Source: Flavobacterium haoranii
Lineage (GTDB): Bacteria; Bacteroidota; Bacteroidia; Flavobacteriales; Flavobacteriaceae
Length of the DNA stretch: 64,000 bases
Assembly (NCBI GenBank): GCA_003246205.1
Contig: QKBC01000010.1
Location: 156,320-220,319, forward strand
Direction of reading: 5' to 3'
Shown one piece after another: positions 33,217 through 43,300 of the stretch. The notes under the pieces are model-generated. The model was not told where the DNA came from. It searched no databases and saw nothing but the letters and a program-made list of their open reading frames with translations. The translations under genes and the position numbers were made by a program. How positions within the stretch are numbered: position 1 is the stretch's first letter; each line of letters begins with the position of its first letter.

Positions 33217-34537
33217 ATGGATTGATAAAATTTATATTCCTTTTGTAAAAACACCGGAGGTGAAATTTCTCATTCTCTTTGGTTTTTTTTTCAGAGCCAT
33301 ATTGTTTGCGTTGTATTTTACAATTACTAAATGGCCGGATAGTTGGAGCTTTATGGAGTTAGTGCCGTATTTGATGAAGTTTGATTTATCTGGCTATACA
33401 GGAGAAAGAAGTCCGGGATATCCCTTACTGATTGCATTGGGTTTAGGAACTATGCGGTTGACAATTGTGTATCAGTTTATTATTGGAGTTTTAACTTCCG
33501 TAATCCAATATAAATTATTATTAAAATTAGGATTTCAAAATAAAAATGCACTTTGGATAGCGGTTTATCTGGAAACTTTACTGTATGTGTTTTTTTATGA
33601 AACAGCTATTTTAATTGAGAGTTTTACGGTTTTTTTATTATCAGCTGTTTTCTACATTTTAGCAGATAATTATTTCAATAAGCGAGATCTTAAATTAGAA
33701 CTGTTGTTTAGTTTTCTTTTAGGCTATTTGGTTTTAACGAAACCTTTCTTTGCTTATATTCCATTTGTCATCTATGGTTTTAGTGTTTTGTATCAATTTC
33801 GTTGGAAAAAAATGATTAATCAAAAAATCATTATTTTGATTTTTCCTTTGTTAGCCTATTTCGGTTGGTCTTATGTCAATAAAGTGAACACGGGATATTT
33901 TGTTTCTACAACTTATTTTGGACTCAACATTTCCCAAAATTGTGTTTATTTCGCTGAAAAAGGCCCGAATGAGTACCAATGGATAATTGAACCTTATGTA
34001 AAAGCCAGAGAAGAAAGACTTGCAAATGGTAAAGATGTAGCAATGGCAGTTTGGCAAGCAAATGAAGAGGTTTACCAGTACAAATATCCTTATTTTCCGA
34101 AATGTTCTTATTACTTAGGAGAATATGCAAAAGAAACCATCAAGAACAATCAGTATGACTATTGGAAACAGGTTATAACTCGTTCATGGTTGGATTTTTG
34201 GCGGGTAAAGATTTATTGGGATTTTGAAAAAGTAAAATTAAAACCAGTTGTACGAACTATTTGGCGTTTGCAAAAGATCACATTGTATTTTTTCAAATGG
34301 AGTTTTCTGGCTTTAGTTCCTTTTTTTGTTTTCCGTTTTTTTAAGAGATGCAAGATCACTTTTGAAATAGTAGCAGTGACCATAGTATTTACCGGCTCTC
34401 TTTTACAAGGTATTGTAACCTACGGAACTAATGTAAAATACGCTTATCCGTATGAGTTCTTAATGGTTATTGTTGTGTTATTGTTTTTTAAAAAAGAAGT
34501 CAAATTGCCCAAGCAGATAAGTACTTTTTTGCAATGA
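33209..34537 (+). CDS. GT39/GT-C-like multi-spanning membrane protein
   Basis: A protein of 442 residues with about ten transmembrane spans. An early loop (KWPDSWSFMELVPYLMKFDLSGYTGERSPGYPLLIALGLG) has the acidic-residue pattern of GT-C enzymes (dolichyl-phosphate-sugar-dependent transferases), which use polyprenyl-phosphate sugars on the extracytoplasmic side. A large soluble loop lies between residues ~230 and ~360. Family placement is by topology and context, not by a firm signature. The last 38 bp overlap the end of the convergent glycosyltransferase gene. Confidence 0.7.
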   Translation: MFKWIDKIYIPFVKTPEVKFLILFGFFFRAILFALYFTITKWPDSWSFMELVPYLMKFDLSGYTGERSPGYPLLIALGLGTMRLTIVYQFIIGVLTSVIQYKLLLKLGFQNKNALWIAVYLETLLYVFFYETAILIESFTVFLLSAVFYILADNYFNKRDLKLELLFSFLLGYLVLTKPFFAYIPFVIYGFSVLYQFRWKKMINQKIIILIFPLLAYFGWSYVNKVNTGYFVSTTYFGLNISQNCVYFAEKGPNEYQWIIEPYVKAREERLANGKDVAMAVWQANEEVYQYKYPYFPKCSYYLGEYAKETIKNNQYDYWKQVITRSWLDFWRVKIYWDFEKVKLKPVVRTIWRLQKITLYFFKWSFLALVPFFVFRFFKRCKITFEIVAVTIVFTGSLLQGIVTYGTNVKYAYPYEFLMVIVVLLFFKKEVKLPKQISTFLQ

Positions 34538-35639
34538 TTTGGTAATGATGTTCTCTCTCAATAAACTTTCGGGCATTATTTGAAATATCAATGATCTTGA
34601 CAGGATTTTCAATTAAAAAAGAGAGTTTTTGGCTTAATTCGTTGGAGTTAGGAACAGTATTGATACAAACACTGTCATTTTGTAATCGGTAGTGTTCATA
34701 AAATTCGGCTTCAGCACCTGTAAAAACAACTTTTCCTCTGGCCATTGCTTCTAAAGCATTATATCCCTGATCGTATGCATAAATCTGATCCAAAAGAATA
34801 TGCGCTTTATTGTATAACTGAATATATTTGGCATAAGGAATATTTTCAGTTACAATTATTTCTACACAATTCGGATATTTTTTTTGAATTTTTTCTAAAG
34901 CCTGCTCAAAAAACGGAATACCTTTTTTGTAATAACTCAATCGGTTAATGCCTAAAAAGATGATGATCTTATCTTCAAAATGTAAAGGTTCAAATTTGAT
35001 TTTGTCAACATTAACAGGATTAGGAATAAAATGGGTTTCAAACCCCATTTTTTGCATCGGAATCTCATAATCAAGATCAGACGTAATGAGTGACTGACAA
35101 TTATTTTTCAGCCATTGAAATGTTTTTCGATAAGAAGACTTTCTGTATTTTAATGGAAACTGAAATAGTTTTTTAAGGTTAGGATTCTCAAAATAAGGCG
35201 TTAAAATAGAATACTTAAGTTCTTTTTTGAAAAGATAGTCCACAACAGGCGTTTCGTCTCCGCAGATTAGTAAACTTCTACTTTTTATTTTTTTGAACAA
35301 TTTTTGATACAGCCATCGGCTCAGTACCGGATAGGTTTCTAAAGCGTCCGAATTGATAAGTTGAATATGGTCGTAATCGGAAAATTGAGGTAGTAAGAAA
35401 TAAAAACGGATCGCTTTTTCAAGTTTTTCTAAATTAATGAGCTGTAGTTTTCGCAGTAGCTTGTGAATATAGATGATCGGTTTAGTATGTGCAAAAGAAG
35501 CGTAGATAGAATGATCTACTGGAAATTGTTTGAATTTATCGCCGCAACCTACAATGGCAACCTCATGACCTAAAGTTTGTAACCCTTCCTTTAAAGAATT
35601 GTGCAATCTGCTGTATTCACCAACTAAAAGGATTCGCAT
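34500..35639 (-). CDS. Glycosyltransferase family 1/GT4-like
   Basis: A GT-B-type transferase of 379 residues, soluble or peripheral. N-terminal MRILLVGEYSRLHNSLKEGL and the C-terminal part (IIIFLGINRLSYYKKGIPFFEQALEKI, then YNALEAMARGKVVFTGAEAEFYEHY) match the nucleotide-binding lobe of GT4 enzymes; the usual EX7E acid pair appears as E-AMARGKV-x. The start is an ATG. It is the only minus-strand gene between 29155 and 36906, and is divergent from the next gene with 57 bp between. Sugar specificity unknown. Confidence 0.82.
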   Translation of the reverse strand: MRILLVGEYSRLHNSLKEGLQTLGHEVAIVGCGDKFKQFPVDHSIYASFAHTKPIIYIHKLLRKLQLINLEKLEKAIRFYFLLPQFSDYDHIQLINSDALETYPVLSRWLYQKLFKKIKSRSLLICGDETPVVDYLFKKELKYSILTPYFENPNLKKLFQFPLKYRKSSYRKTFQWLKNNCQSLITSDLDYEIPMQKMGFETHFIPNPVNVDKIKFEPLHFEDKIIIFLGINRLSYYKKGIPFFEQALEKIQKKYPNCVEIIVTENIPYAKYIQLYNKAHILLDQIYAYDQGYNALEAMARGKVVFTGAEAEFYEHYRLQNDSVCINTVPNSNELSQKLSFLIENPVKIIDISNNARKFIEREHHYQIIAKKYLSAWAI

Positions 35640-35671
35640 ATAATTAATTCTAAAATATTCTAATTTCTAAT

Positions 35672-35679
35672 TACATTTG
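35672..35679 (+). promoter_or_regulatory. -7 element upstream of the 35697 glycosyltransferase
   Basis: TACATTTG matches TAnnTTTG and lies 17 bp before the TTG start at 35697, implying a short leader. No clear TTG -33 element. The position between two divergent starts supports its being a real promoter. Confidence 0.4.
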
Positions 35680-35696
35680 TGTAAATATACTACAAT

Positions 35697-36518
35697 TTGA
35701 GTGTGCTCTACCAACAAAATGATTTAGAAATTCTAGTTTCGACGATGAATCAGAAGGATTTCGGTTTTTTATACCGAATGTTTCCCGGTGATTTATGGCA
35801 ATCTGTTTCTATTTTGGTAGTGAACCAAACCGACGGAGAAGAATTACAGTCTCATTTTGAAAATGTGAAAGTGGTGAATTGTAACGAATTCGGGCTTTCA
35901 AAGAGTAGAAATATAGCTTTGCAACATGCTGAAAAAGATTTGGTCCTGCTTGCCGATGATGATGTTGTTTTTAAACGTGATTTTATTTCCACATTATTGA
36001 ATATGTTTAATAAAAATCCTTTTACAGATGTTGTCCGGTTCCAGTATACTCAAAATGGAAAACAAACCAAGAAATATCCGAAAACTTTTCAACAGCATTT
36101 GAACTGGTTCCAGGTTTTAGATGTTTCCTCAGTAGAATTGGCGTTTAAAAGAAAAGCTGTTATAGAAAGTAATGTTAGGTTTGATGAACATTTCGGTATC
36201 GGAGCTCTTTTTCCGATAGGTGAAGAAGCCATTTTCTTGTCAGATTTGAAAGGTAAAAAGTTCAGAATAGGCTGTGAGCCAAAAGTCATTTTAGACCATC
36301 CGTACGAAACAACAAGTGTAAAATTAAATAGCGATAAGCTCTATTTTAATCAAAGTGCTGTTTTTTTTAGAATTTTCAGGAATAAATATGTACTTTGGAT
36401 TTTCTTAAAACTATTTTTTGATCTTAAACAAAGTAAAATCAGGATCAATCAGATTCCTAATTTAATTTCACAGGCTATAAAAGGTAAGAAGCAGTATGTC
36501 AAAAATTCAAGATTGTAA
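35697..36518 (+). CDS. Glycosyltransferase family 2 (GT-A)
   Basis: A protein of 273 residues with a GT-A core: LVSTMNQKDF near the start, SKSRNIALQHAEKDLVLLADDDVVF with the metal-binding D-D-D, and FDEHFGIGALFPIGEEAIFLSDL in the acceptor part, a pattern of galactosyl/glucosyl-type transferases in capsule loci. Translation seems to begin at TTG (35697), consistent with the nearby promoter; a GTG two codons on is the alternative. It overlaps the FdtA-like gene by 23 bp, so the two are co-transcribed. Confidence 0.84.
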   Translation: MSVLYQQNDLEILVSTMNQKDFGFLYRMFPGDLWQSVSILVVNQTDGEELQSHFENVKVVNCNEFGLSKSRNIALQHAEKDLVLLADDDVVFKRDFISTLLNMFNKNPFTDVVRFQYTQNGKQTKKYPKTFQQHLNWFQVLDVSSVELAFKRKAVIESNVRFDEHFGIGALFPIGEEAIFLSDLKGKKFRIGCEPKVILDHPYETTSVKLNSDKLYFNQSAVFFRIFRNKYVLWIFLKLFFDLKQSKIRINQIPNLISQAIKGKKQYVKNSRL

Positions 36519-36906
36519 AATAATTGCTATCCCGAAAATCCATGATCCGAGAGGAAATTTGTCGGTTATAGAGAAACAAGTCATTCCTTTTGAAATGAAG
36601 CGTGTGTATTATTTGTATGATGTTCCGGCCGGAGCAGAACGTGGCGGACATTCGCATAAAGAGCAACAAGAATTTTTGGTGGCTTTATCAGGAAGTTTTG
36701 AAGTGATATTAAATGACGGAAAAGAAGAGAAGACAGTCGTTTTAAATAAACCTTATGAGGGTTTGTTGATCACAAATACTATTTGGCGCGAATTGCGTAA
36801 TTTTTCGTCAGGCTCAGTATGTCTGGTTATTGCTTCAGATGTATTTGAAGAAGAAGATTATATTCGAGATTTTAAAGATTTTATAATTGAAAAAAATCAA
36901 TTGTAA
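36496..36906 (+). CDS. TDP-4-oxo-6-deoxyglucose 3,4-ketoisomerase, FdtA/WxcM-like
   Basis: A single cupin-domain protein of 136 residues. It carries the hallmark IHDPRGNLSVIE, VYYLYDVPAGAERGGHSHKEQQEF and TNTIWRELRNFSSGSVCLVIASDVFEEEDYIRDF blocks of the FdtA/QdtA family. H52 and H54 correspond to the two active-site histidines described for FdtA. The reaction moves the keto group from C4 to C3 of a dTDP-6-deoxyhexose, supplying the substrate of the FdtB-like aminotransferase at 30132. FdtA and QdtA differ in stereochemistry and cannot be separated safely here. The 3' end overlaps the convergent glycosyltransferase by 10 bp. Confidence 0.88.
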   Translation: MSKIQDCKIIAIPKIHDPRGNLSVIEKQVIPFEMKRVYYLYDVPAGAERGGHSHKEQQEFLVALSGSFEVILNDGKEEKTVVLNKPYEGLLITNTIWRELRNFSSGSVCLVIASDVFEEEDYIRDFKDFIIEKNQL

Positions 36907-37829
36907 ATACTAAAATCGATTCCTTTTTTGCGCAACCAGCGTTTAATTTGCAGTAAAGTATTGGAAAGACCAATGGGAAGCCACAAAATCAGCTTTGAAG
37001 GCCAAGAAATGTTTTTAGAATCAGTATTTTGGATATACAAATCACACTGTTTTTGGTCGCCTGCCAACTTGTATTGAATGGCATATTCTACGCGATACAT
37101 ATCTAAGAATTTTTTCAAATCTTCATTTGTTTTTTCAAAAGAAGCAAACTGATTAAAATCCATTAGTGTTTTTTGAAAGACATGAGTTTTTGAAAGTTGA
37201 TTGTCTAACGAAAAATTATATTCAACTGTAAACTTTGAAGTAAGAGCAACCGGATATTCAATAGCAATTTTAGTATAAAGTTCTAAATCTTGACCACTTG
37301 AAACTTTTGGGTTAAATTTTTTTTCGGTAACAATAAATTTAGGAATCATTAAAGAAGAGGTTAATCCAATTCGATAAGGCAGACTGGCTTCAAAGAAATT
37401 TCCAACCACACCTCTAAAATCATCCGCAATATTTTTGTAAAACGTTTTAACGACTTTATGGTCTGCTATTTTCATGTAATAACGACTGGCATATAATCCA
37501 CAATTGGGAAACTCAGAACTCAATTGGTACAATTCCTCCAAATGATTGGGAAACCAAATATCATCAGCATCTAAAAAAGCAATAAATGTTGTATTTGATT
37601 TTTCAATTCCTAAGTTTCGAGCTGCCGCAGCACCTTTGTTTCCTTGATGAAACAAATGAATTCTTTCGTCATTAAAAGATTCTATAATAGCTACCGAATC
37701 ATCAGTTGATCCATCATTTACGATAATGATTTCAAAATCAGAAAAAGTTTGATTGATGACAGATTCAAGTGTTTTTCTAACGATAAAACCTTTGTTATAA
37801 ACTGGTATGACAACTGAAATTTTTGGCAT
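36897..37829 (-). CDS. Glycosyltransferase family 2
   Basis: A 310-residue GT-A enzyme with a textbook N-terminus: ISVVIPVYNKGFIVRKTLES, FEIIIVNDGSTDDS, GNKGAAAARNLGIEKS and IAFLDADDIWFPNHLEEL carrying the DxD metal site. The C-terminal ~100 residues are helical and variable, with no membrane span. It is the last gene of the ftsE-led minus-strand run; its ATG abuts the stop of the methyltransferase with no gap (TAA-ATG). Donor and acceptor unknown. Confidence 0.9.
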   Translation of the reverse strand: MPKISVVIPVYNKGFIVRKTLESVINQTFSDFEIIIVNDGSTDDSVAIIESFNDERIHLFHQGNKGAAAARNLGIEKSNTTFIAFLDADDIWFPNHLEELYQLSSEFPNCGLYASRYYMKIADHKVVKTFYKNIADDFRGVVGNFFEASLPYRIGLTSSLMIPKFIVTEKKFNPKVSSGQDLELYTKIAIEYPVALTSKFTVEYNFSLDNQLSKTHVFQKTLMDFNQFASFEKTNEDLKKFLDMYRVEYAIQYKLAGDQKQCDLYIQNTDSKNISWPSKLILWLPIGLSNTLLQIKRWLRKKGIDFSIYN

Positions 37830-38558
37830 TTATTTCGTAGCAACTAAAATAGTTTCATTTTGAAAGCCAAAGTAATCATTTTCGTCCAAAGTTTTAACTT
37901 CAATAGTAAAACCAACAGATTCTAAACGTTTTTTTAATCCTGTAACAGAATAAATGCGAACATGGTCTTCTTGTCCGAAATGAAGTAATCGATCTTTTTC
38001 TGATGTAATGGTTTCATCTTCGTAAATTTCTCCCTTTTTAAAAGGAGTTTGAATTAAAATGGTTCCGGTTGGTTTTAAGATGCGAAATAATTCTTTCATA
38101 GCCGCAATATCATTGGTCACATGCTCTAAAATATGATAACAAAGAATCAAATCAAAAGAAGAATCAGGAGAAGCTATTTTAGTAATATCATACTCGTATT
38201 CAGATATAAAATCACCTGATAAATCGGAAGCATGATAATCCTTATTTTGTATATTTTTCCATTTTCGGTATAAACTTCTGGAAGGGGAGAAGTCTAAAAT
38301 GGAATGTACTTGAGTTAAATAGTCGGTAGAAATGATTTCCCAAAGTCTTCTGTCTCGGGACAAACTGCCACAATTAGGACAAAGTTTATCATTATTTTCT
38401 AAAATAACCCATTCTTTATTTTTAAAATGGCAAACCAAACATTCATGTTGGCTTCCTTTTTTAGATAAAGCAAAAAAACTCCGTAAACCGGGTTCAATGG
38501 TATAAAGTACTTTATTAGGAATAAGGCGACGGATAATTTTTTTGAGAGAATTATACAT
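37830..38558 (-). CDS. Class I SAM-dependent methyltransferase with N-terminal zinc-ribbon-like motif
   Basis: A protein of 242 residues. An N-terminal Cys pattern HECLVCHF...KLCPNCGSLSRDR (two CxxC pairs, residues ~38-66) suggests a small zinc ribbon. The methyltransferase core follows with SILDFSPSRSLY (SAM loop, partly degenerate), SSFDLILCYHILEHVTND and ILKPTGTILIQTPF. Placed between two glycosyltransferase genes with 0- and 1-bp spacing, it probably methylates a sugar or glycan end, capping the chain. Other targets are possible. Confidence 0.85.
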   Translation of the reverse strand: MYNSLKKIIRRLIPNKVLYTIEPGLRSFFALSKKGSQHECLVCHFKNKEWVILENNDKLCPNCGSLSRDRRLWEIISTDYLTQVHSILDFSPSRSLYRKWKNIQNKDYHASDLSGDFISEYEYDITKIASPDSSFDLILCYHILEHVTNDIAAMKELFRILKPTGTILIQTPFKKGEIYEDETITSEKDRLLHFGQEDHVRIYSVTGLKKRLESVGFTIEVKTLDENDYFGFQNETILVATK

Positions 38559-38559
38559 T

Positions 38560-39444
38560 TTATTTTGGGCTAATAGTGCAAAAATAGCCTAATTTATAAA
38601 GGAAAAACAGATTTAGATTTGGTTTTTTTGAAATTAGATTGTTTCGTATGCTTTTTTCAAATTGTTTAAATAAAAATCTGAAAAGACCTAAGAATCCGGA
38701 TTTTTTTAAAAACAAATAACTTGAACCTAATTTTGTGTCTTCGTATTCTAATCGTTGGTTCTGAATCAGAAAATGAAGGTTTTCAATAGCTTGTTCTGTC
38801 TTTTTCATAAAAACAGAATTAGTTTCCACATTAAGATGGATTAAAGGATTTTCAAAATGATCGACAGAAATATTCCGGTGCTTTAAATATTTTAAGAAAA
38901 CAACATCTTCATAGCCATATTCCGTTATGTATTCCGGAAACCGAATCGTTTGAAAAAGTTCTTTTTTAAGTGCCAGATTCCAAGTAAATACAAATTGATA
39001 CGGATTTTTTCTTCGGAAATCTAACTTTTTTACTTCAGTTTTCGTTCCATATAACCAACGAAGCTTATTTTCTGCAAAAGGTTCTTCCGGATATAAAACG
39101 CCTCCGAACACTACACTTTTATCAGTTTGCTTAAGAATGGTTACCCAATTTTTGAGGTAATCATCTTGTTTTGGCATAGCATCGGCTTCTTGAATTAATA
39201 CCCAATCGTATTGCGATTGCTCTACTAAAAAATTAATATTTTGGCCGCGTCCTAAGTTCTTTTCGTTTTTTAGATAAGTGCAGTGTGATAAATGCGCGAT
39301 TTTTTCATTTTCCGCTAAAATATTCCGACTGTCATCTCCTACAATGATTTCATAATCAAAAGGTAAAGCATCTGCTTGGTTTTTTAACTCCTTGACTAAT
39401 GGCAATACATTGTATTCGTATGTAGGAATCAGAATAGAAAGCAT
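38560..39444 (-). CDS. Glycosyltransferase family 2
   Basis: A protein of 294 residues with a GT-A core: MLSILIPTYEYNVLPLVKEL, YEIIVGDDSRN, KNEKNLGRGQNINFLVEQ and WVLIQEADAMPKQDDYL, where the DxD motif is written EADAMP. The acceptor region includes FTWNLALKKELFQTIRFPEYITEYGYEDVVFLKYL. The C-terminus carries a basic helical tail. It starts 2 bp after the FtsE-like ATPase gene. Specificity unknown. Confidence 0.87.
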   Translation of the reverse strand: MLSILIPTYEYNVLPLVKELKNQADALPFDYEIIVGDDSRNILAENEKIAHLSHCTYLKNEKNLGRGQNINFLVEQSQYDWVLIQEADAMPKQDDYLKNWVTILKQTDKSVVFGGVLYPEEPFAENKLRWLYGTKTEVKKLDFRRKNPYQFVFTWNLALKKELFQTIRFPEYITEYGYEDVVFLKYLKHRNISVDHFENPLIHLNVETNSVFMKKTEQAIENLHFLIQNQRLEYEDTKLGSSYLFLKKSGFLGLFRFLFKQFEKSIRNNLISKKPNLNLFFLYKLGYFCTISPK

Positions 39445-39446
39445 AT

Positions 39447-40130
39447 TTATACCGTTCTTTGAACTACTTCAAATACCTTTCCTTCATCAAATTTTAAAGT
39501 TTTGGAAGGGTATTTCAATAATAAAGCATAATCATGAGTAGCCATGATAATAGTTTTACCGTTAGCATTGATTTTTCTTAGTAGTTCCATTACTTCAACA
39601 CTGGTTTGCGGATCAAGGTTTCCGGTAGGTTCATCAGCCAGAATCAAATCCGGGTCATTAAGTAAGGCTCTGGCAATGGCAATACGTTGTTGTTCTCCGC
39701 CTGAAAGTTGGTGCGGCATTTTGTTGATGTAGTGCTTCAATCCTACTTTTTCCAACACTTCATCAATTTTAAGATTAATTTCAGCCTTGTCGGTCCAACC
39801 TGTGGCTTTCAGAACGAAAAGAAGGTTTTCTTTGATGTTTCTATCCGGTAAAAGTTTAAAATCTTGAAAAACAACGCCTAATTTTCTCCTCAAGTAAGGA
39901 ATGTTCTTTTCTTTTAAGCCGTCTAAATCATAGCCAACAATTCTTCCTTCTCCTTCTTTTAAAGGCAAATCAGCATATAAAGTCTTTAAAAAACTACTCT
40001 TTCCTGCTCCGGTTTTACCAATCAAATAAATAAAATCTCCTCGTTTAACTTCTAAGTTAATATTGGTTAATACCGGATTTTTTTCTTGGTAAATGGTAAC
40101 ATCTTTTAAAGAGAGAATGCTTGTGGACAT
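39447..40130 (-). CDS. ftsE: FtsE-like ABC transporter ATP-binding protein
   Basis: A 227-residue ABC ATPase: Walker A GKTGAGKS (38-45), Q-loop [13 protein letters not shown], signature [20 protein letters not shown], Walker [13 protein letters not shown] and the H-loop MATHDYALL. Sequence and length match FtsE, which with FtsX drives peptidoglycan hydrolase activity at the divisome. The usual partner ftsX is not adjacent; instead three glycan genes follow with 1-2 bp gaps. Either ftsX lies elsewhere, as often in Bacteroidetes, or this is a related lipoprotein-type exporter ATPase. Confidence 0.85.
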   Translation of the reverse strand: MSTSILSLKDVTIYQEKNPVLTNINLEVKRGDFIYLIGKTGAGKSSFLKTLYADLPLKEGEGRIVGYDLDGLKEKNIPYLRRKLGVVFQDFKLLPDRNIKENLLFVLKATGWTDKAEINLKIDEVLEKVGLKHYINKMPHQLSGGEQQRIAIARALLNDPDLILADEPTGNLDPQTSVEVMELLRKINANGKTIIMATHDYALLLKYPSKTLKFDEGKVFEVVQRTV

Positions 40131-40321
40131 AATTTTAAGACAGATTTTGGTGTAAAAGTAAGAACTAAATTTTCGGTTACAAAATTTTATTTCACTTAAC
40201 GGAAAGTTCCTTTTTTTATTGCTTAATCCAAAATAGTCGGTTTAGAGATTCTATTTCGTTACAGTTAATAAATTGTTACAATAATCTATCGACACTTTTC
40301 GTTAATACCATAAGGAAATAT

Positions 40322-40329
40322 TATCTTTG
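40322..40329 (+). promoter_or_regulatory. -7 element of the TPR / beta-barrel gene pair
   Basis: TATCTTTG is an exact TAnnTTTG match 26 bp before the ATG at 40356. A weak TTTTC sits about 21 bp upstream in place of the -33 TTG. Confidence 0.5.
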
Positions 40330-40355
40330 AAGACTATTACAAAAAACAAATTCTA

Positions 40356-43300
40356 ATGATTAAGAAAATCAGACTAGCCTCCCTTTTATTGATGGGAAGT
40401 CCGGCTTTGCTCTTTTCACAGCAAACGGCCATTTACACAAATGAATTGAAAGAGTTTGACAGAGCAATTGAGTTGTATAAAGACCAACAATATCAGTCGG
40501 CTCAAATTATATTTGAAAAAGTTAAAAATCAAAACAAAAATCAGGATGTACAAGCTGATTGTGCTTACTATATCGCCAATTGTGCTATTCACTTAAATCA
40601 ATATGGTGCAGACAAGCTTATTGAAGATTTTGTAGAAGATTATCCGACAAGTACAAAGCAAAATCAGGCGTATATAGAAGTAGCTCATTATTATTTTAAT
40701 GAGGGAGGTTATGCTAAGTCTTTGGAATGGTTTGATAAAGCCGATACAAGTAACATGTCGAATGCTGACAGGGAAAAATACAATTTTCAAAAAGGATATG
40801 CTTATTTCACTTTAAAGCGAAATAAAGAAGCTCAGAAATATTTGAATCAAGTTGTTAATTCGCCTGTGTACGGCAGCCAAGCTAAATATTATTTAGGTTA
40901 TATGTCTTATGAAACGGACGATTATAATTCTGCCAATCAATATTTTGATCAGGTTTCTGACCAAGATAAGTACAAAGAAAAAATGGGCTATTTTCAAGCC
41001 GATATGAATTTTAAATTGGGGAACTTTCAAAAGGCCATTGACTTAGGGTTGGCTCAGTTGCCTAAATCAAATGCTCAGGAAAAAAGTGAATTGTCTAAAA
41101 TTATTGGGGAAAGTTATTTTAACCTGAAACAATACGATAAAGCACTTCCTTATCTGTTAGATTACAAAGGGAAAAAAGGTAAATGGAATAATACTGACTT
41201 TTATCAGTTGGGGTATACCTATTACAAGCAGAACGATTATGAAAATGCCATAAACCAGTTTAATAAGATTATTAACGGAAATGATCATGTAGCACAAAAT
41301 GCGTATTATCATTTGGCAGAATGTTATTTAAAGACCGATAAAAAACAACAGGCTTTAAATGCTTTTAAAACAGCTTCCGAAATGGATTTTGATCTAAAAA
41401 TTCAGGAAGATGCCTATCTTAATTATGCCAAGTTGAGTTATGAAATAGGAAATCCATATCAATCCGTTCCGGAAGTATTGAAAGCCTATTTAGATAAATA
41501 TCCGGATACATCCTATAAGCAAGAAATCAACAATTTGTTGATCAGTTCATATATTACATCTAAAAATTATACAGAAGCTTTAGACTTATTAGAAAAAAAT
41601 AAATCGCCCGAAAATCGCTTAGCTTACCAAAAAGTAGCTTTTTATAGAGGATTAGAGCTTTTTACAGATGGAAATTATCAGGCGGCTTTTGACCTGTTTA
41701 AAAAGTCGATCTCTGAAAACAAAGATTTTAAATTTACGGCTCGTGCGACCTTTTGGAAGGCTGAAGCAGAATATAATTTAGAACAATACAACGAAGCTAT
41801 GTTGAGCTATAAACAATTTTTAGGCTATAGCGAAGCGGCTTCTGTTCCGGAATATAAAAATGTTCAGTATAATTTAGCCTATGCTTATTTTAAACTAAAG
41901 GATTACGATAATGCTATTAAATATTTTACAGATTTCTTAGCGGTGGTTAAGAATGACAATGTAAGAAAGGTTGATGCTTATTTACGTTTGGGAGATTGTA
42001 ATTTTATTTCCGCAAAATACTGGCCGGCAATGGAGGCCTATAACAAAGCTATTGAGATGAATAGCGTAAGTAAGGATTATGCTGCATTCCAAAAAGGGAT
42101 TAGTTACGGATTCGTCGGGAAAAATGATCGGAAAATTGAAGATTTAGAGAAATTCATTAAAACGTATCCGGATTCGCAGTATGCCGATGATGCTTTGTAT
42201 GAGTTAGGAAATACGTATGTGAACGAAAACAACGAATCAAAAGCTATTGCTTCTTATGATAAGTTAATCGCTAATTATCCGAGCAGTTCGTATGTTGCCA
42301 AATCGATTTTGAAACAAGGGTTAATCTATTACAATAACAATAAATCAGAACCGGCTTTAGTGAAATTTAAAAAAGTCGTAGCGGAGTTTCCGAATTCGCC
42401 GGAATCTTTGCAAGCCGTTTCAACAGCGCGTTTGATTTATGTAGATAACGGTAGAGTAGATGAATATTCAGATTGGGTAAAAACGTTGAGTTTTGTTGAA
42501 GTGTCAGATGCTGATTTGGATAATACAACTTACGAATCGGCTGAAAAACAATACTTGATGAACAATAGCAAACAGGCTATTTCAGGATTTAGCAATTACG
42601 TAGCTAAGTTTCCGAATGGCTTACATGCTTTACATGCTAACTTTTATTTGGCGCAATTGTATTTTGCGGATGGTTTAGAAAGTAATTCCACTAAACATTA
42701 TGAATACGTGATCAATCAGCCTAGAAATGAATTTACCGAGCAAGCTTTAGCTCGTTTGAGCCAAGTGTATTTAAAAGCAAAAGAATATGACAATGCTATT
42801 CCGGTATTGACACGTTTAGAAAATGAAGCAGATTATCCGCAAAATAAAACGTATGCACAGTCTAATTTGATGAAAGCCTATTACGAAAAGGAAAATTATA
42901 CAAGTGCTGTAGTATATGCAGATAAAGTTCTGGTAAATGATAAGGTGGATGACCGAATAAAAAGCGATGCACAAATTATTATAGCGCGTTCTGCAATTAA
43001 GACCAATGACGAAGCAAAAGCTAAAAAAGCGTATGCCGATTTGTTGAAAATAGCAAAAGGAGAGTTGGCAGCCGAAGCATTGTATTATGATGCTTATTTT
43101 AAAAATAAAGACGGAAAATTTGAAGAATCAAATAAAGCAGTTCAAAAATTAGCAAAAGATTATTCAGGATATAAATATTACGGAGCAAAAGGTTTAGTAG
43201 TAATGGCTAAAAACTTTTACGGTTTGAAAGATAGTTTCCAGGCTACCTATATTTTAGATAGCGTGATTAAGAATTTTGGAGATTATCCGGATGTAGTAGA

